Below are positions 1 to 8,870 of a DNA stretch of 45,962 bases, piece by piece. A program made the translations under genes and the position numbers. The first letter of the stretch is position 1. Every line of letters begins with the position of its first letter. Under the pieces are notes generated by a model. It was not told the DNA's origin and did not search any database. It worked only from the letters and a program-made list of their open reading frames with translations. The stretch comes from an uncultured Lachnospiraceae bacterium (lineage in GTDB: Bacteria; Bacillota; Clostridia; Lachnospirales; Lachnospiraceae): contig URDN01000018.1 of assembly GCA_900546495.1 (NCBI GenBank), positions 1-45,962 of the forward strand, in the 5' to 3' direction.

Positions 1-54
1 CACCGCTTAGTGCTCTACGCACTTGAAGCGGGGGAATGCTTATTCTGCGTTCAA
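1..54 (+). repeat. Repeat A, copy 1 (3' part; element continues off the window)
   Basis: The first 54 bases match positions 27086-27139 with a single difference (C at base 39, T in the other copy) and the minus-strand copy at 31337-31390 with a few differences. It holds the 3' arm of the stem, an inner AGTGC/GCACT hairpin, and the tail that ends in TTCAA at base 54. The one C/T difference lies in a stem position where the partner is G, so pairing is kept either way. It abuts the 3' end of the flippase gene. The 5' part lies outside the window. The shape resembles the right end of an IS200/IS605 element; that identity is inference. Confidence 0.85.
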
Positions 55-77
55 CCAAATGATTCTTGTCAATTTTT

Positions 78-1736
78 TTACAATAAATGGAACTTCTTTG
101 CAATCCGAATGATCAGCTCACCCTTCGGGAAGCTATGCAGTTCTTCTTCCGTCAGTCCCTTGATCAGCAGCAATGCTGCCGCATATACGATCATACCAAC
201 CAGAACAGCTACAACCACACTAATTGCATTGATGTGTAATGCTTTATGCACTACATAATATGTTACATATACTACAACACCCATAATCACGGACGCGATC
301 GCCGGTTTTACAAACGTTTTCATCACATTCGGCTGGAAACCGGAATGTTTTCGTACCGACAATCCATTCAAAATGCACATGATCAGTGAAAATGCAATGG
401 TTCCGATACAGATACCATAAATTTTCAGATCAAAACCAAACATTGCCGCCGCGATCACACCTGCATGAAGTACCAATGCAACAGAAGCATTTCGAACCGG
501 AACATGCATCTGGTCAATTCCCTGCAATATCGCATTGGACAATGTAGAAATAGAATAGAAAATAACACTGATACCACCGGCCTGCAGCAGATGTCCTGCC
601 AATGGACCTGATCCTGGGAACAAAAGCTGAATGATCGGATCTGCCAACACCATAATACCTGCGGTACACGGCATTGCCACTACCATGATAAAACGCATGG
701 ATATACCGATTTTTGACCGAACCTGTGCGTCATCTTTCTGTGCAAAAGCTGCTGCCAGTGCCGGAACACAGGAAGCTGCCAGCGCCGTAGAAATTGAAAT
801 CGGCACATTGGTCAGAACACGGTATTTTCCGGAGAAAATACCCCACCATTCAGATACATTTGTCGCAGAATATCCCTGCATCGTTGCAATATTTTTAAAC
901 AGCCACTGATCCACGATAGAAACCAAATTGTAAATAGTTGTACTTAAAAGTACCGGTACAATGGTTCCAATCAGAATACGGAAAATATTGCGGTAAGATT
1001 CCGGCTCTTTGTGTCCGATCTTACGCTCCCGCTTCATCATTTTTTTGTATTTTGGCATAAACATAGAAAATACAAAAAGGATAAATACTAATCCAAAAAA
1101 CGCGCCGGCACTGGTTCCCAGTGTTCCTCCGGCTGCACCATAAGCCGCGTCATAATGTTCCTTACTGCCAAGAACTGTTGCGATTCTTTTTCCGTAAGCA
1201 AACAACACATACGCTGCGCCTACACTGACAACCGCATTCACAATCTGCTCAATGATCTGTGAAACAGCACTAGGAATCATCGTTCCCATTCCCTGGAAAA
1301 ATCCACGGAATACACCTAATACCGCAACAATGATCAGCGTCGGTGCCAGTACCTGCAGGGCGTATACTCCCAGCGGTGTCTGAAACAGTCGTGTCAGTTC
1401 TTCCGCGCCGAAAAATACAACTACACAGGCAATCGTACCTGTAATAGCCGCAAACAGCATGGCGCCCTTGAATACACGGTAGGCATTTTGCCGCTCACCG
1501 TTTGAAATACGTGCAGAAACCATCTTGGAAACAGCCATCGGCAAACTGTAAGATGAGATCAGCAACAACAGACTGTAAATCTCATACGCACAACTGTAAT
1601 AATCATTTCCGTGATCTCCAATAATCGCAGTCAGCGGAATACGGTACACAAGGCCAATTACCCTGCTGACCAGCGATGCTATGGCAAGGATCGATCCCTG
1701 TACCAAAAAACTTGTATCATTTCTCTTCTTACTCAT
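78..1736 (-). CDS. Polysaccharide/lipid flippase of the SpoVB-MurJ (MOP) type
   Basis: A 552-residue, highly hydrophobic protein with about 14 predicted membrane segments and the N-terminal pattern of the MOP exporter superfamily (a GSILAIASLVSRVIGLVYRIP-like start, truncated here as a motif). Members move lipid-linked sugars across the membrane: SpoVB acts in spore cortex synthesis and MurJ in lipid II export. Its length is typical of SpoVB/YabM-type proteins. The start ATG is preceded by AGAGGT at 6 nt. It is last in the yqfC-yqfD-phoH-ybeY-DUF3048 run, 47 bp after the lipoprotein gene. A role in sporulation or in vegetative wall export cannot be separated from sequence alone. Confidence 0.9.
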   Translation of the reverse strand: MSKKRNDTSFLVQGSILAIASLVSRVIGLVYRIPLTAIIGDHGNDYYSCAYEIYSLLLLISSYSLPMAVSKMVSARISNGERQNAYRVFKGAMLFAAITGTIACVVVFFGAEELTRLFQTPLGVYALQVLAPTLIIVAVLGVFRGFFQGMGTMIPSAVSQIIEQIVNAVVSVGAAYVLFAYGKRIATVLGSKEHYDAAYGAAGGTLGTSAGAFFGLVFILFVFSMFMPKYKKMMKRERKIGHKEPESYRNIFRILIGTIVPVLLSTTIYNLVSIVDQWLFKNIATMQGYSATNVSEWWGIFSGKYRVLTNVPISISTALAASCVPALAAAFAQKDDAQVRSKIGISMRFIMVVAMPCTAGIMVLADPIIQLLFPGSGPLAGHLLQAGGISVIFYSISTLSNAILQGIDQMHVPVRNASVALVLHAGVIAAAMFGFDLKIYGICIGTIAFSLIMCILNGLSVRKHSGFQPNVMKTFVKPAIASVIMGVVVYVTYYVVHKALHINAISVVVAVLVGMIVYAAALLLIKGLTEEELHSFPKGELIIRIAKKFHLL

Positions 1737-1783
1737 TTAGTAACCTCTTCTCCTGCCAGGGGCAGTATTGGTTTTTAAGTAGC

Positions 1784-2902
1784 TTATCGATTTGCATACT
1801 CTTCTTCGCTTGCATAGAAAGCGATCTTATCGGCATAAGTATCTTCTGTTACGCATACCCATGTTTTTCCCTGATTTAATATAATTTCATTTCCATCCGC
1901 ATCAAAATATCTGGTCGGTGCCTGAAGGGAATCTTTGGACCAGGTAACCGGAATTGCTTTTCCGTTTGTAATATAATAACCATTTCCGCCTGCCATAGTC
2001 TCCATATCCAGATATTCGTCATCATTACTCATACGGCTCCAGCCACAGATCTGAATGATCACATTTTTCACAGCCACCTGCTCACCGTTATTACCATCTG
2101 TCTGTGCCTCCCCATTCTGGAAACGTTTGTACAGACCAGTCTCACTGTCATATACAAACCACGGTTTGTTTACCAGATATCCCGGTGCAACCACTGCCGC
2201 ATCTCGTCCGTTTGTCAGTTCGATCTGTGTACTGTCATCCTCGTTAAATTTATAATGCCCTGTGTAATCAGATGCATGTTTTGTCTCATATCCCTTGGAC
2301 TGAATTCCGGCTACAATTCCCTCTCCGGTCGTATAGGCATTATGCGGTGCTTTTCTGCTGGAATCACGTTTGTACATCAGTCCTTCCAGACTTCCGTCCA
2401 GACCGGACAGATTGTTGACATAATCTTGTGATAACAGCTCTACCGCATATTTAGCCTGTCCATAATGGGCATAAATCGCATCAAACTCCAGTGCCCAATG
2501 TACATAATAATGACGGCAGCTTCGAATGGACATGACTTTTTCCAGATTCGCATAATCCTGAAAAATAGCCATCAGACGAGTCTCCTGACCTTCCACTGCT
2601 GACTCATAAATCACATCCGCATCTGTAATGCCGTACTGTGGCGTTGCAATTTTTGTATTGCCAAGCATAACTGCCAGCGGTCTCTGTGCAGCAATGTTTT
2701 CATCGATCCATTCTCCGGTCAGATAACTGCGTGCCATTCCTTCCGGAGTCTTTGGCTCCTCCGGTTCCGGTTCTGGTTCTGGCTCTGCCACGGATTCCTC
2801 CACCGGTTGCGAGATCACCGGCTCTGCCTCCTTCTTTCCACAGCCTGCCAGCATCGACACTGTCAGTATCCCCATCATTACCCATACAAATGCTTTCTTC
2901 AT
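1784..2902 (-). CDS. DUF3048 (YerB-like) lipoprotein
   Basis: A 372-residue protein with a lipoprotein signal: a short basic start, a hydrophobic stretch, then LAGC with the lipidated Cys at about residue 21. An acidic/proline linker (residues about 30-52, Glu/Pro-rich) follows, then the two DUF3048 domains. The family includes B. subtilis YerB, a surface lipoprotein without a settled biochemical role. It should sit on the outer face of the cytoplasmic membrane. The start ATG follows an AGGAGCAGG ribosome binding site. It lies 21 bp after ybeY and is probably cotranscribed with it. Confidence 0.9.
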   Translation of the reverse strand: MKKAFVWVMMGILTVSMLAGCGKKEAEPVISQPVEESVAEPEPEPEPEEPKTPEGMARSYLTGEWIDENIAAQRPLAVMLGNTKIATPQYGITDADVIYESAVEGQETRLMAIFQDYANLEKVMSIRSCRHYYVHWALEFDAIYAHYGQAKYAVELLSQDYVNNLSGLDGSLEGLMYKRDSSRKAPHNAYTTGEGIVAGIQSKGYETKHASDYTGHYKFNEDDSTQIELTNGRDAAVVAPGYLVNKPWFVYDSETGLYKRFQNGEAQTDGNNGEQVAVKNVIIQICGWSRMSNDDEYLDMETMAGGNGYYITNGKAIPVTWSKDSLQAPTRYFDADGNEIILNQGKTWVCVTEDTYADKIAFYASEEEYANR

Positions 2903-2923
2903 AATCCTGCTCCTCTTTCTTAT

Positions 2924-3421
2924 TTATCTTTTGATCTTCAGTACATCCAAAATTCTGCGCTGATGCTCCTCCATTACTTCTGCCTCCTCCGGAACCATAT
3001 GATCATATCCCATCAGATGCAGCATACTGTGTGTGATCAGAAATGCATACTCCCGTTTTACACTGTGACCGTATTCTTCTGCCTGCTCATAGACGCGCTC
3101 CACACAGATGACAATATCTCCCAACAGAACTTCCTCTGTGTCCGGATTCACGCAGTCGTCAAACTGATCCTCTACCCCGTCAAAATCCGCAGGCTCAGCA
3201 TATTCGATCATCGGAAAAGACAACACATCCGTTGGACGGTCGATCTGTCTCATCTCGCGGTTGATTTCATGAATCCGCTCCTTATCCACCAATGTCAGAT
3301 TTACTTCTGCCTCGTATGGAAATCCTTCCGTGTCCAGTGACTGCTCAATCACAGTTTTCGCCAGCTTCTTATAATGAAAAGAAAAACCCGGTGCCGTCTC
3401 ACAGATAATATTAATTGTCAT
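2924..3421 (-). CDS. ybeY: Endoribonuclease YbeY (rRNA maturation)
   Basis: The 165-residue product carries the YbeY zinc signature HSMLHLMGYDH (His-x3-His-x5-His) near residue 130. YbeY is a metal-dependent RNase that takes part in 16S rRNA 3'-end maturation and ribosome quality control. I placed the start at the ATG ending at 3421 rather than at the longer frame to 3499, because it has GAGGA at a good distance and gives a normal N-terminus (MTINI). The start overlaps the phoH stop by 11 bases, which suggests translational coupling. An acidic insert (about residues 70-90, Asp/Glu-rich) is longer than in B. subtilis. Confidence 0.93.
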   Translation of the reverse strand: MTINIICETAPGFSFHYKKLAKTVIEQSLDTEGFPYEAEVNLTLVDKERIHEINREMRQIDRPTDVLSFPMIEYAEPADFDGVEDQFDDCVNPDTEEVLLGDIVICVERVYEQAEEYGHSVKREYAFLITHSMLHLMGYDHMVPEEAEVMEEHQRRILDVLKIKR

Positions 3422-4430
3422 TGCGTCGTCCTCTGCTTTCTTTCTTATTCTGGCGTACACTTTTTTCTTTTCTCTGCTGTGCACTTTCATATTCATCATA
3501 GGCTTTTACGATCTTCTGAACCAGCGGATGACGCACAACATCCTGACTGGTCAGCTTACAAAATGCGATATCATCCACATTTTTCAGTACTCTCATGGCA
3601 ACATCCAGACCGGATTTTGCCCCCGGTGCCAGATCCTTCTGAGATGCATCACCGGTTACGACCACTTTTGAGCCGAAACCGATACGTGTCAGAAACATTT
3701 TCATCTGCGCCGGTGTCGTATTCTGAGCCTCATCCAGAATGATAAATGCATTATCCAGTGTACGGCCACGCATGTAGGCAAGCGGTGCCACCTCGATCAG
3801 ACCTTTTTCCTGATTTTTGATAAAACTCTCCGCACCCATGATCTGATATAACGCGTCATATAACGGTCTTAAATAAGGATCGATCTTACTTTGCAGATCT
3901 CCCGGAAGAAATCCCAGTTTTTCACCAGCTTCGATTGCCGGACGTGTCAGAATGATACGGCTTACTTCTTCATTTTTAAATGCGGTGATTGCCATCGCCA
4001 TTGCCAGATAGGTCTTTCCGGTTCCTGCCGGTCCGATGCCGAATACGATCATCTTGTCACGGATCTGATCCACATAATCTTTTTGGCCCAGCGTTTTAGG
4101 TTTTACCGGTTTTCCCTGCACGGTGTGACAGATTACTTCACTGTCTGCCTCCAGCAACGGATTCTTCCTGCATCCGCACATTTCCAGCGCATAAGTAACG
4201 GTCTGTTCGGTAATATCATTTCCACGCTGTGACATGGCAAGTAATTCCGTAAGAACCTTCTGTGCCGCTTCTACATTTTTGTCCGCGCCCATAATTTTCA
4301 GGCTTCCATCACGAACAACCAATGTGACCTGCAGATATTTTTCAATCTGTTTCAGCCAGGCATCAAACTTTCCGAATACATTTGACATATGCTCAATCGG
4401 AATGTCCAACAACTGTTGTGTCAATTCCAT
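3411..4430 (-). CDS. phoH: PhoH-family ATPase
   Basis: A 339-residue protein with an N-terminal KH-like region (about residues 1-100) and a PhoH P-loop domain: Walker A GPAGTGKTY and Walker B IILDEAQN. PhoH proteins are cytoplasmic ATPases, probably RNA-related, conserved next to ybeY. The start at 4430 (MELTQQ) is chosen over the frame opening at 4466 because of the GGAAGGA site 10 nt upstream. The gene begins inside the last 38 bases of yqfD and its end overlaps ybeY, so the three are tightly packed. The last residues are Arg/Lys/Asn-rich and poorly conserved. Confidence 0.93.
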   Translation of the reverse strand: MELTQQLLDIPIEHMSNVFGKFDAWLKQIEKYLQVTLVVRDGSLKIMGADKNVEAAQKVLTELLAMSQRGNDITEQTVTYALEMCGCRKNPLLEADSEVICHTVQGKPVKPKTLGQKDYVDQIRDKMIVFGIGPAGTGKTYLAMAMAITAFKNEEVSRIILTRPAIEAGEKLGFLPGDLQSKIDPYLRPLYDALYQIMGAESFIKNQEKGLIEVAPLAYMRGRTLDNAFIILDEAQNTTPAQMKMFLTRIGFGSKVVVTGDASQKDLAPGAKSGLDVAMRVLKNVDDIAFCKLTSQDVVRHPLVQKIVKAYDEYESAQQRKEKSVRQNKKESRGRRNDN

Positions 4431-5646
4431 ATTTGTCAGTTCCTTCCTGTGTCTTCGTGTTTTCAATCTCTGTTCTGCAACTCACTGTCACTATCGCATC
4501 CAGAGTCCCGTGCACAGATATCTCTGCGCCACTTCTTTTTATAATAACACTATTCGACAATATTTGAATAGCATTTTTTTCTAATTTTTGGATATAATTA
4601 TCCAGTTTTTCCTGAGCAATACGTTTGATTTCTGCTTCTGTGCGGTCTGTTTCGCTGCTTTCATATTGCCACAGGCGCTCCGTCACCAAGGTAAATGGCA
4701 AGTAAAAATCCTTGCCAAGACAGATCTGCCGATACATTCGGATGCATCCCGTCTGCGCCTGTTGCGGCCAAAACAGATTCAGCTGACCGTCTCCTGTCAG
4801 CACTCCAACCCCATACTTTGCCTTTCCAATCTGCCCTCGTACCTGCTTTTTTACAGGAAAATGAACTTCATAGGGAAGCGTCGTATGGATCGACACATCC
4901 GCATCCGCCGCACACAGGTCATAGGAAATCGTCTCTCCGCTATCATCCTGAATCGGGATCATACCAGATACCACGACCGTCCCTGCCTCTACCTCATCCC
5001 CGACCTGCACCAGTGCTGTTCCACGGCGTACCAATACCGATGTCACTTCTCCCGCCACCTCTGTTACCAGATCCGATGCCACAAGTGACGGTTCTCCCTC
5101 TTTACTCCCGGCCGGAAGACGCTCCTGTACCTCTACATACAGCCTTGTTCCAGAAAGCCGCACCGACACCCAGGTAATATCCGAAAAATGATTGCGGAGC
5201 AATATTTCTGCATTTTCACAGTTAATCTCACGCTTTCGCACACCATAACCAATCTGTTCCTCTGCCAGGAATTTTGTCAGAAGCTGCGTGGAATACTGAT
5301 GATTTCCAGATATTTCCACCGACCAGACAAAACGAGACATCACAATCAGAAACACAAACGCTGACAGAATACCAATCGCAAAAAAGCGATGCTTCCGGTA
5401 GCGAAATAGTAAAAACGGTAAGCCCACCCGTTTCAAAATCCGGATCTGTGTCCCACTTTTTCTCAGCATCGGCTTCAGACGACGAAAGGCACGCAGACTG
5501 ATGCAGAATACATACCCAGTTTCTTCCTTATGAAGCTCCCACAAAACGATCCCTGCATTTCCACAAAGATTGAAAAAGCGTTCCGGTGAATATCCGGTCA
5601 GCCTTACATACAAGTATCCACGAAAAAATTTGATAAATTTCAGCAC
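4393..5646 (-). CDS. yqfD: Sporulation protein YqfD
   Basis: The 417-residue product matches the YqfD family: a soluble N-terminal part (about 1-85), one strong membrane segment at about residues 88-108, then a large extracytoplasmic part. In B. subtilis yqfD belongs to the mother-cell sigma-E regulon and is needed for spore formation. The start is a GTG (5644-5646) with GGGAG 10 nt upstream and lies 14 bp after yqfC. Position between yqfC and phoH is the standard Firmicute order. Its end overlaps phoH by 38 bases. Confidence 0.92.
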   Translation of the reverse strand: MLKFIKFFRGYLYVRLTGYSPERFFNLCGNAGIVLWELHKEETGYVFCISLRAFRRLKPMLRKSGTQIRILKRVGLPFLLFRYRKHRFFAIGILSAFVFLIVMSRFVWSVEISGNHQYSTQLLTKFLAEEQIGYGVRKREINCENAEILLRNHFSDITWVSVRLSGTRLYVEVQERLPAGSKEGEPSLVASDLVTEVAGEVTSVLVRRGTALVQVGDEVEAGTVVVSGMIPIQDDSGETISYDLCAADADVSIHTTLPYEVHFPVKKQVRGQIGKAKYGVGVLTGDGQLNLFWPQQAQTGCIRMYRQICLGKDFYLPFTLVTERLWQYESSETDRTEAEIKRIAQEKLDNYIQKLEKNAIQILSNSVIIKRSGAEISVHGTLDAIVTVSCRTEIENTKTQEGTDKYGIDTTVVGHSD

Positions 5647-5660
5647 TGACGCATTGCTCC

Positions 5661-5942
5661 CTATCTGCCATATTCCAGTTTATCGATCTGTCCGCTGATT
5701 TTCATATCCTCTCCGGTATAGTATTCTATTTTCAAATGTGTTCCGCAGATCTCCACCTGTCCCTGTTTCAGAGAAAGCCGGATCTTATCTTCCCGGTATT
5801 CTAAAATTCCCTTATAATTTTCCACGGTCAGGTCATTTTGACCGGTAATGGTCAGGATCGGCACTCCAAACATCATATCCTTTGGCAGTTCCAGCCGATC
5901 CGTCACCGTTTTTGTAAGCATATGATTTTTCTTTTTCCTCAT
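5661..5942 (-). CDS. yqfC: Sporulation protein YqfC
   Basis: A 93-residue protein with a basic N-terminus and the YqfC core (LPKDMMFGVPILTITG, then a run of short beta strands). YqfC is a small sigma-E-dependent sporulation protein encoded with yqfD. The start is uncertain: the ATG at 5942 has no ribosome binding site, while GAGGA lies between it and a second ATG seven codons later. The first was kept because relatives have a basic N-terminal extension. It heads the operon; a sigma-E-like promoter lies upstream. Confidence 0.88.
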   Translation of the reverse strand: MRKKKNHMLTKTVTDRLELPKDMMFGVPILTITGQNDLTVENYKGILEYREDKIRLSLKQGQVEICGTHLKIEYYTGEDMKISGQIDKLEYGR

Positions 5943-5977
5943 AATTTAATATATGGTCAAAATCACATGCTATGATA

Positions 5978-6006
5978 ACTGTATGAATTATTTTTCTGAA
6001 CAATTC
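5978..6006 (-). promoter_or_regulatory. Candidate sigma-E-type promoter of yqfC-yqfD
   Basis: Reading leftward, CATACAGT (5978-5985) matches the sigma-E -10 consensus CATACAnT well. A weaker GAATTGT (6000-6006) lies exactly 14 nt upstream, the usual sigma-E spacing. Transcription would start about 30 bp before yqfC. The -35 element is poor, so this is a moderate call supported mainly by the known sigma-E control of yqfC in Bacillus. Confidence 0.35.
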
Positions 6007-6058
6007 ATTCACAAAAGCAGTCAGATTCTCGGAACTCGCGGAATCATGACCAAAATCA

Positions 6059-6538
6059 TCATTTGTGATATGGCTCGTTCGACATAATCCTATATGCACG
6101 GTACACCTGCTCTAACAGAATTACCCGCATAAGCTGATGTGGAAATGTCATGTCCGAAAAACTCAGCAGATAATCTGCCCTGTTGATCACCTCATCCGAC
6201 AGTCCTAACGAACCGCCAATCACAAATCCGATATCACTGGTTCCATGCAAACCCAAAGATGCAATTTTCTCAGAAAAAGCAACTGAATCCAGCTTTTTCC
6301 CCTGAATCGCCAGCGCGATCAGATACGTTCCGTCTTTCATCTGACGAAGCAGACGTTCTCCTTCCTTATCTTTAATCTGTCTGACTTCGGTATCGCTGGC
6401 ATGATCCGGCGTTTTCTCATCTGTCACTTCCACAATTTTCAGTTTGCAGTACCGTCCCAGGCGTTTTTCGTATTCTTCAATTGCCTGACGGTAAAATTTT
6501 TCTTTGATTTTTCCTACGGTATAAATTGTAATATTCAT
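6059..6538 (-). CDS. rlmH: 23S rRNA pseudouridine-1915 N3-methyltransferase RlmH
   Basis: The 159-residue product is full length for RlmH, a SPOUT methyltransferase that methylates pseudouridine 1915 of 23S rRNA using SAM. The SPOUT knot signature FVIGGSLGLSDEV and the C-terminal MTFPHQLMRVILLEQVYRA region are intact. The start ATG fits the family N-terminus (MNITIYTVGKIKE) but has no ribosome binding site; a good promoter -10 ends only 7 nt before it, so the mRNA may be leaderless. It lies upstream of yqfC with a 116-bp gap. Confidence 0.95.
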   Translation of the reverse strand: MNITIYTVGKIKEKFYRQAIEEYEKRLGRYCKLKIVEVTDEKTPDHASDTEVRQIKDKEGERLLRQMKDGTYLIALAIQGKKLDSVAFSEKIASLGLHGTSDIGFVIGGSLGLSDEVINRADYLLSFSDMTFPHQLMRVILLEQVYRAYRIMSNEPYHK

Positions 6539-6545
6539 GATGTTT

Positions 6546-6574
6546 ATTATTTCACAAGGTGATTTTTCTGTAAA
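6546..6574 (-). promoter_or_regulatory. Promoter of rlmH, placed for a leaderless transcript
   Basis: TTTACA (6569-6574 read leftward), a 17-nt spacer and AATAAT (6546-6551). The -10 ends 7 nt before the rlmH ATG, so initiation would fall on or next to the start codon. There is no purine-rich ribosome binding site in between. Confidence 0.5.
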
Positions 6575-6642
6575 GAAAAAATAACAGAAATTTAAAAATA
6601 TAGAAAAAAGTAATCGAGAGTCTTTTTTATGTAAAAAATATG

Positions 6643-6651
6643 TGCTATAAT
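6643..6651 (+). promoter_or_regulatory. Extended -10 promoter of xpt
   Basis: TGCTATAAT is a perfect extended -10 (TGnTATAAT). The -35 region is T-rich without a good match. A 5-bp ACCGG/CCGGT hairpin (6667-6681) lies in the leader. I see no purine riboswitch core between here and the start codon. Confidence 0.6.
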
Positions 6652-6703
6652 GACTTTAAATTATTGACCGGGTGTTCCGGTGAAAACACAGTGGAGGAAT
6701 ATC

Positions 6704-7285
6704 ATGCAGTTACTGGAAGAAAAGATTAAGACCGACGGCGTTGCCGTTAATGAAGATATTTTAAAGGTGGACAGTTTTATCAATCACAAGGTTGATCCAT
6801 TTCTGATGAAAGAAATCGGAAAAGATTTCGCCTCACATTTTGCAGGTCAGGGAATTACAAAGGTTGTCACCATTGAAAGCTCAGGTATTGCTCCTGCCCT
6901 TACAACAGCCATCGAAATGGGAATCCCAATGGTAATCCTGAAAAAGCAGCCATCCAAAGTACTGAATAAAAATCTTTATCAGACAATGGTAACTTCTTTT
7001 ACCAAAGGAACAAGCTATGAATTAACACTTTCTGCTGAGCAGATTGATGAGACCGATCATGTTCTGATCATCGATGACTTCCTTGCCAACGGCGAAGCCG
7101 CAACCGGTGCGATCCGTCTTCTGAGAAAAGCACATGCTACGGTTGCCGGACTTGGTATCCTAATTGAGAAATCTTTCCAGCCGGGACGTGACAAATTAAA
7201 TGAGCAGGGAATTCATGTATATTCACTGGCACGAATTTCCAAACTGGCAGAAAACCATATTGAGTTTATCCCAGAAGAAGCATAA
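6704..7285 (+). CDS. xpt: Xanthine phosphoribosyltransferase
   Basis: The 193-residue product matches Xpt, which converts xanthine plus PRPP to XMP in purine salvage in the cytosol. It carries the type I PRTase PRPP-binding motif VLIIDDFLANGEA near residue 125. The start at 6704 (MQLLEEKI) follows GGAGG and matches the family N-terminus and length; the frame stays open upstream to 6680 but without support. A bidirectional terminator follows. In B. subtilis xpt is governed by a guanine riboswitch; none is visible here. Confidence 0.94.
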   Translation: MQLLEEKIKTDGVAVNEDILKVDSFINHKVDPFLMKEIGKDFASHFAGQGITKVVTIESSGIAPALTTAIEMGIPMVILKKQPSKVLNKNLYQTMVTSFTKGTSYELTLSAEQIDETDHVLIIDDFLANGEAATGAIRLLRKAHATVAGLGILIEKSFQPGRDKLNEQGIHVYSLARISKLAENHIEFIPEEA

Positions 7286-7319
7286 TCAACCGATTATCAT
7301 TTCAACTGAACATAAAAAG

Positions 7320-7358
7320 CCGAAACACAGGAGGATTTTCCTATGTTTCGGTTTTTTA
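7320..7358 (+). terminator. Rho-independent terminator after xpt (bidirectional)
   Basis: A 13-bp stem with one mismatch (CCGAAACACAGGA pairing with TCCTATGTTTCGG) followed by TTTTTT on the plus strand, and preceded by a run of A (T on the minus strand). It can serve both xpt and the convergent MATE gene. Confidence 0.9.
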
Positions 7359-7478
7359 TTTATTGACTAACGATATGAGCTTAAACCACATGATTTATTT
7401 ATCACATCATGACAGACTTCTATTCATTTCTCCGTACAATCACATGCATTCTGTATTTTTGTTTTTATCCCTGCACAT

Positions 7479-8798
7479 CTATTTTTTGATACAATGTCGG
7501 AACGCCGGCAGTAAAAATGCATCCGCAAAAATCCATGCCAGCACATTTGACAGACAGATTCCCATATATCCCATCAACGGTGCCAATACAACGCCCGCAA
7601 TGGTTCTTGCTGTCATTTCAAGCACACCTGCTGTCATGGCAAAACCAGAATATCCCATACCCTGAATGGAAAAACGCACGGTTCCAACCAGTGTAAGCAG
7701 ACAATAGCCAAGGGTGGAAACCAATAAAAACAGGAAGGAATAATTGACCACTTCCGCATTTGGCTCACTTAAAAACAGCAATGTCATCGGCTTTCCAAAT
7801 AATAATACAATTGGAATACAGATTGCTGACCATACAAATCCACAAATGGACGCTTTCTTTACGCCATCGCTGACACGTTCTTTTTTGCCAGCGCCAATGT
7901 TCTGTCCGGTGTAAGGTGCCATGGTCTGTCCCAGTGACTCCAACGGACAGGTGATCAGGTTATTGATCTTCTGCGCTGCTGTCACTCCTGCTACCGCTGT
8001 CGCACCAAGTACATTCACAGCGGCCGTGATAACCAGAGAACCGATTGCCGTAATAGAATACTGCAATCCCATCGGCACACCAATGGCACAAAGTCGTTTC
8101 ATGTAATTACCGCGCATCTGCCATTCATCACGATTTGCCTTCAGAATCGGAAATTTCTTTTTCATATAGAGCAGACAGATAACGCCGGATACCCCCTGAG
8201 AAATCACAGTTGCGATCGCTGCTCCTGCTACACCAAGTGGAATCGGGATCATTAATATAAAATCCAACACAATATTCATAACAGAAGACAAAATCAAAAA
8301 CATTAACGGTGTTTTTGAATCGCCCAGTGCTCTCGCCACACCTGCCAGAAAATTATATAAAAATGTACACGGAATCCCCAAAAAGATAATTAATATGTAA
8401 ATATAGGCATATTCAAAAATATCCTCCGGTGTTTTCAAAAGTACCAGCATATTTCTGGTAAAAATACATACAAAAAAAGTGATTACAATACTGAAAAACA
8501 CACACAGCCACGTACTGTTCGCCACATACCGCCGCAATTCTACTTCCTTATTTGCGCCAAATGCCTGTGCGATCGGAATAGAAAAACCATTGCAGATACC
8601 AAGGCAGAACCAGATAATCATAAAATTCAAAGATCCGGTGGCACCGACGCCCGCCAACGGCTGCACACCAAGCACCTTTCCAACGATCATGGTATCTACC
8701 ATACTGTACAGTTGTTGAAACAACATCCCCATACACAATGGGACTGCAAAATTTATAATATGCCGCAGGGTGGAACCTGAAGTCATGTCTTTTGTCAT
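7479..8798 (-). CDS. MATE-family multidrug/organic cation efflux transporter
   Basis: A 439-residue polytopic membrane protein (about 12 segments) with MATE features: the N-terminal IINFAVPLCMGMLFQQLYSMVDTMIVGK region and its counterpart after the mid-loop (residues about 230-260). MATE proteins export drugs or metabolites in exchange for Na+ or H+. The start at 8798 (MTKDMTSG) is preferred over 8840 because GAGGAGG lies 8 nt before it. It is divergent from an AraC-type regulator gene 141 bp away, which may control it. The substrate cannot be told from sequence. Confidence 0.92.
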   Translation of the reverse strand: MTKDMTSGSTLRHIINFAVPLCMGMLFQQLYSMVDTMIVGKVLGVQPLAGVGATGSLNFMIIWFCLGICNGFSIPIAQAFGANKEVELRRYVANSTWLCVFFSIVITFFVCIFTRNMLVLLKTPEDIFEYAYIYILIIFLGIPCTFLYNFLAGVARALGDSKTPLMFLILSSVMNIVLDFILMIPIPLGVAGAAIATVISQGVSGVICLLYMKKKFPILKANRDEWQMRGNYMKRLCAIGVPMGLQYSITAIGSLVITAAVNVLGATAVAGVTAAQKINNLITCPLESLGQTMAPYTGQNIGAGKKERVSDGVKKASICGFVWSAICIPIVLLFGKPMTLLFLSEPNAEVVNYSFLFLLVSTLGYCLLTLVGTVRFSIQGMGYSGFAMTAGVLEMTARTIAGVVLAPLMGYMGICLSNVLAWIFADAFLLPAFRHCIKK

Positions 8799-8852
8799 AT
8801 CATACTCCTCCTCAAATCTCTCTGTTGAAATCTCTCTCAAAACTCACTCTAT

Positions 8853-8861
8853 ACTATAGCA
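8853..8861 (-). promoter_or_regulatory. Extended -10 promoter of the MATE gene
   Basis: Read leftward: TGCTATAGT, an extended -10. The -35 is weak. It lies back to back with the AraC gene promoter, and 5-bp inverted arms GTTCT/AGAAC (8867-8888) sit between them, a possible but unproven regulator site. Confidence 0.45.
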
Positions 8862-8870
8862 AATATGTTC

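Noticed and set aside
6539..6703. Purine riboswitch before xpt
   Set aside because: I looked for the conserved three-way junction core and the paired loops and found none; only a small ACCGG/CCGGT hairpin is there.
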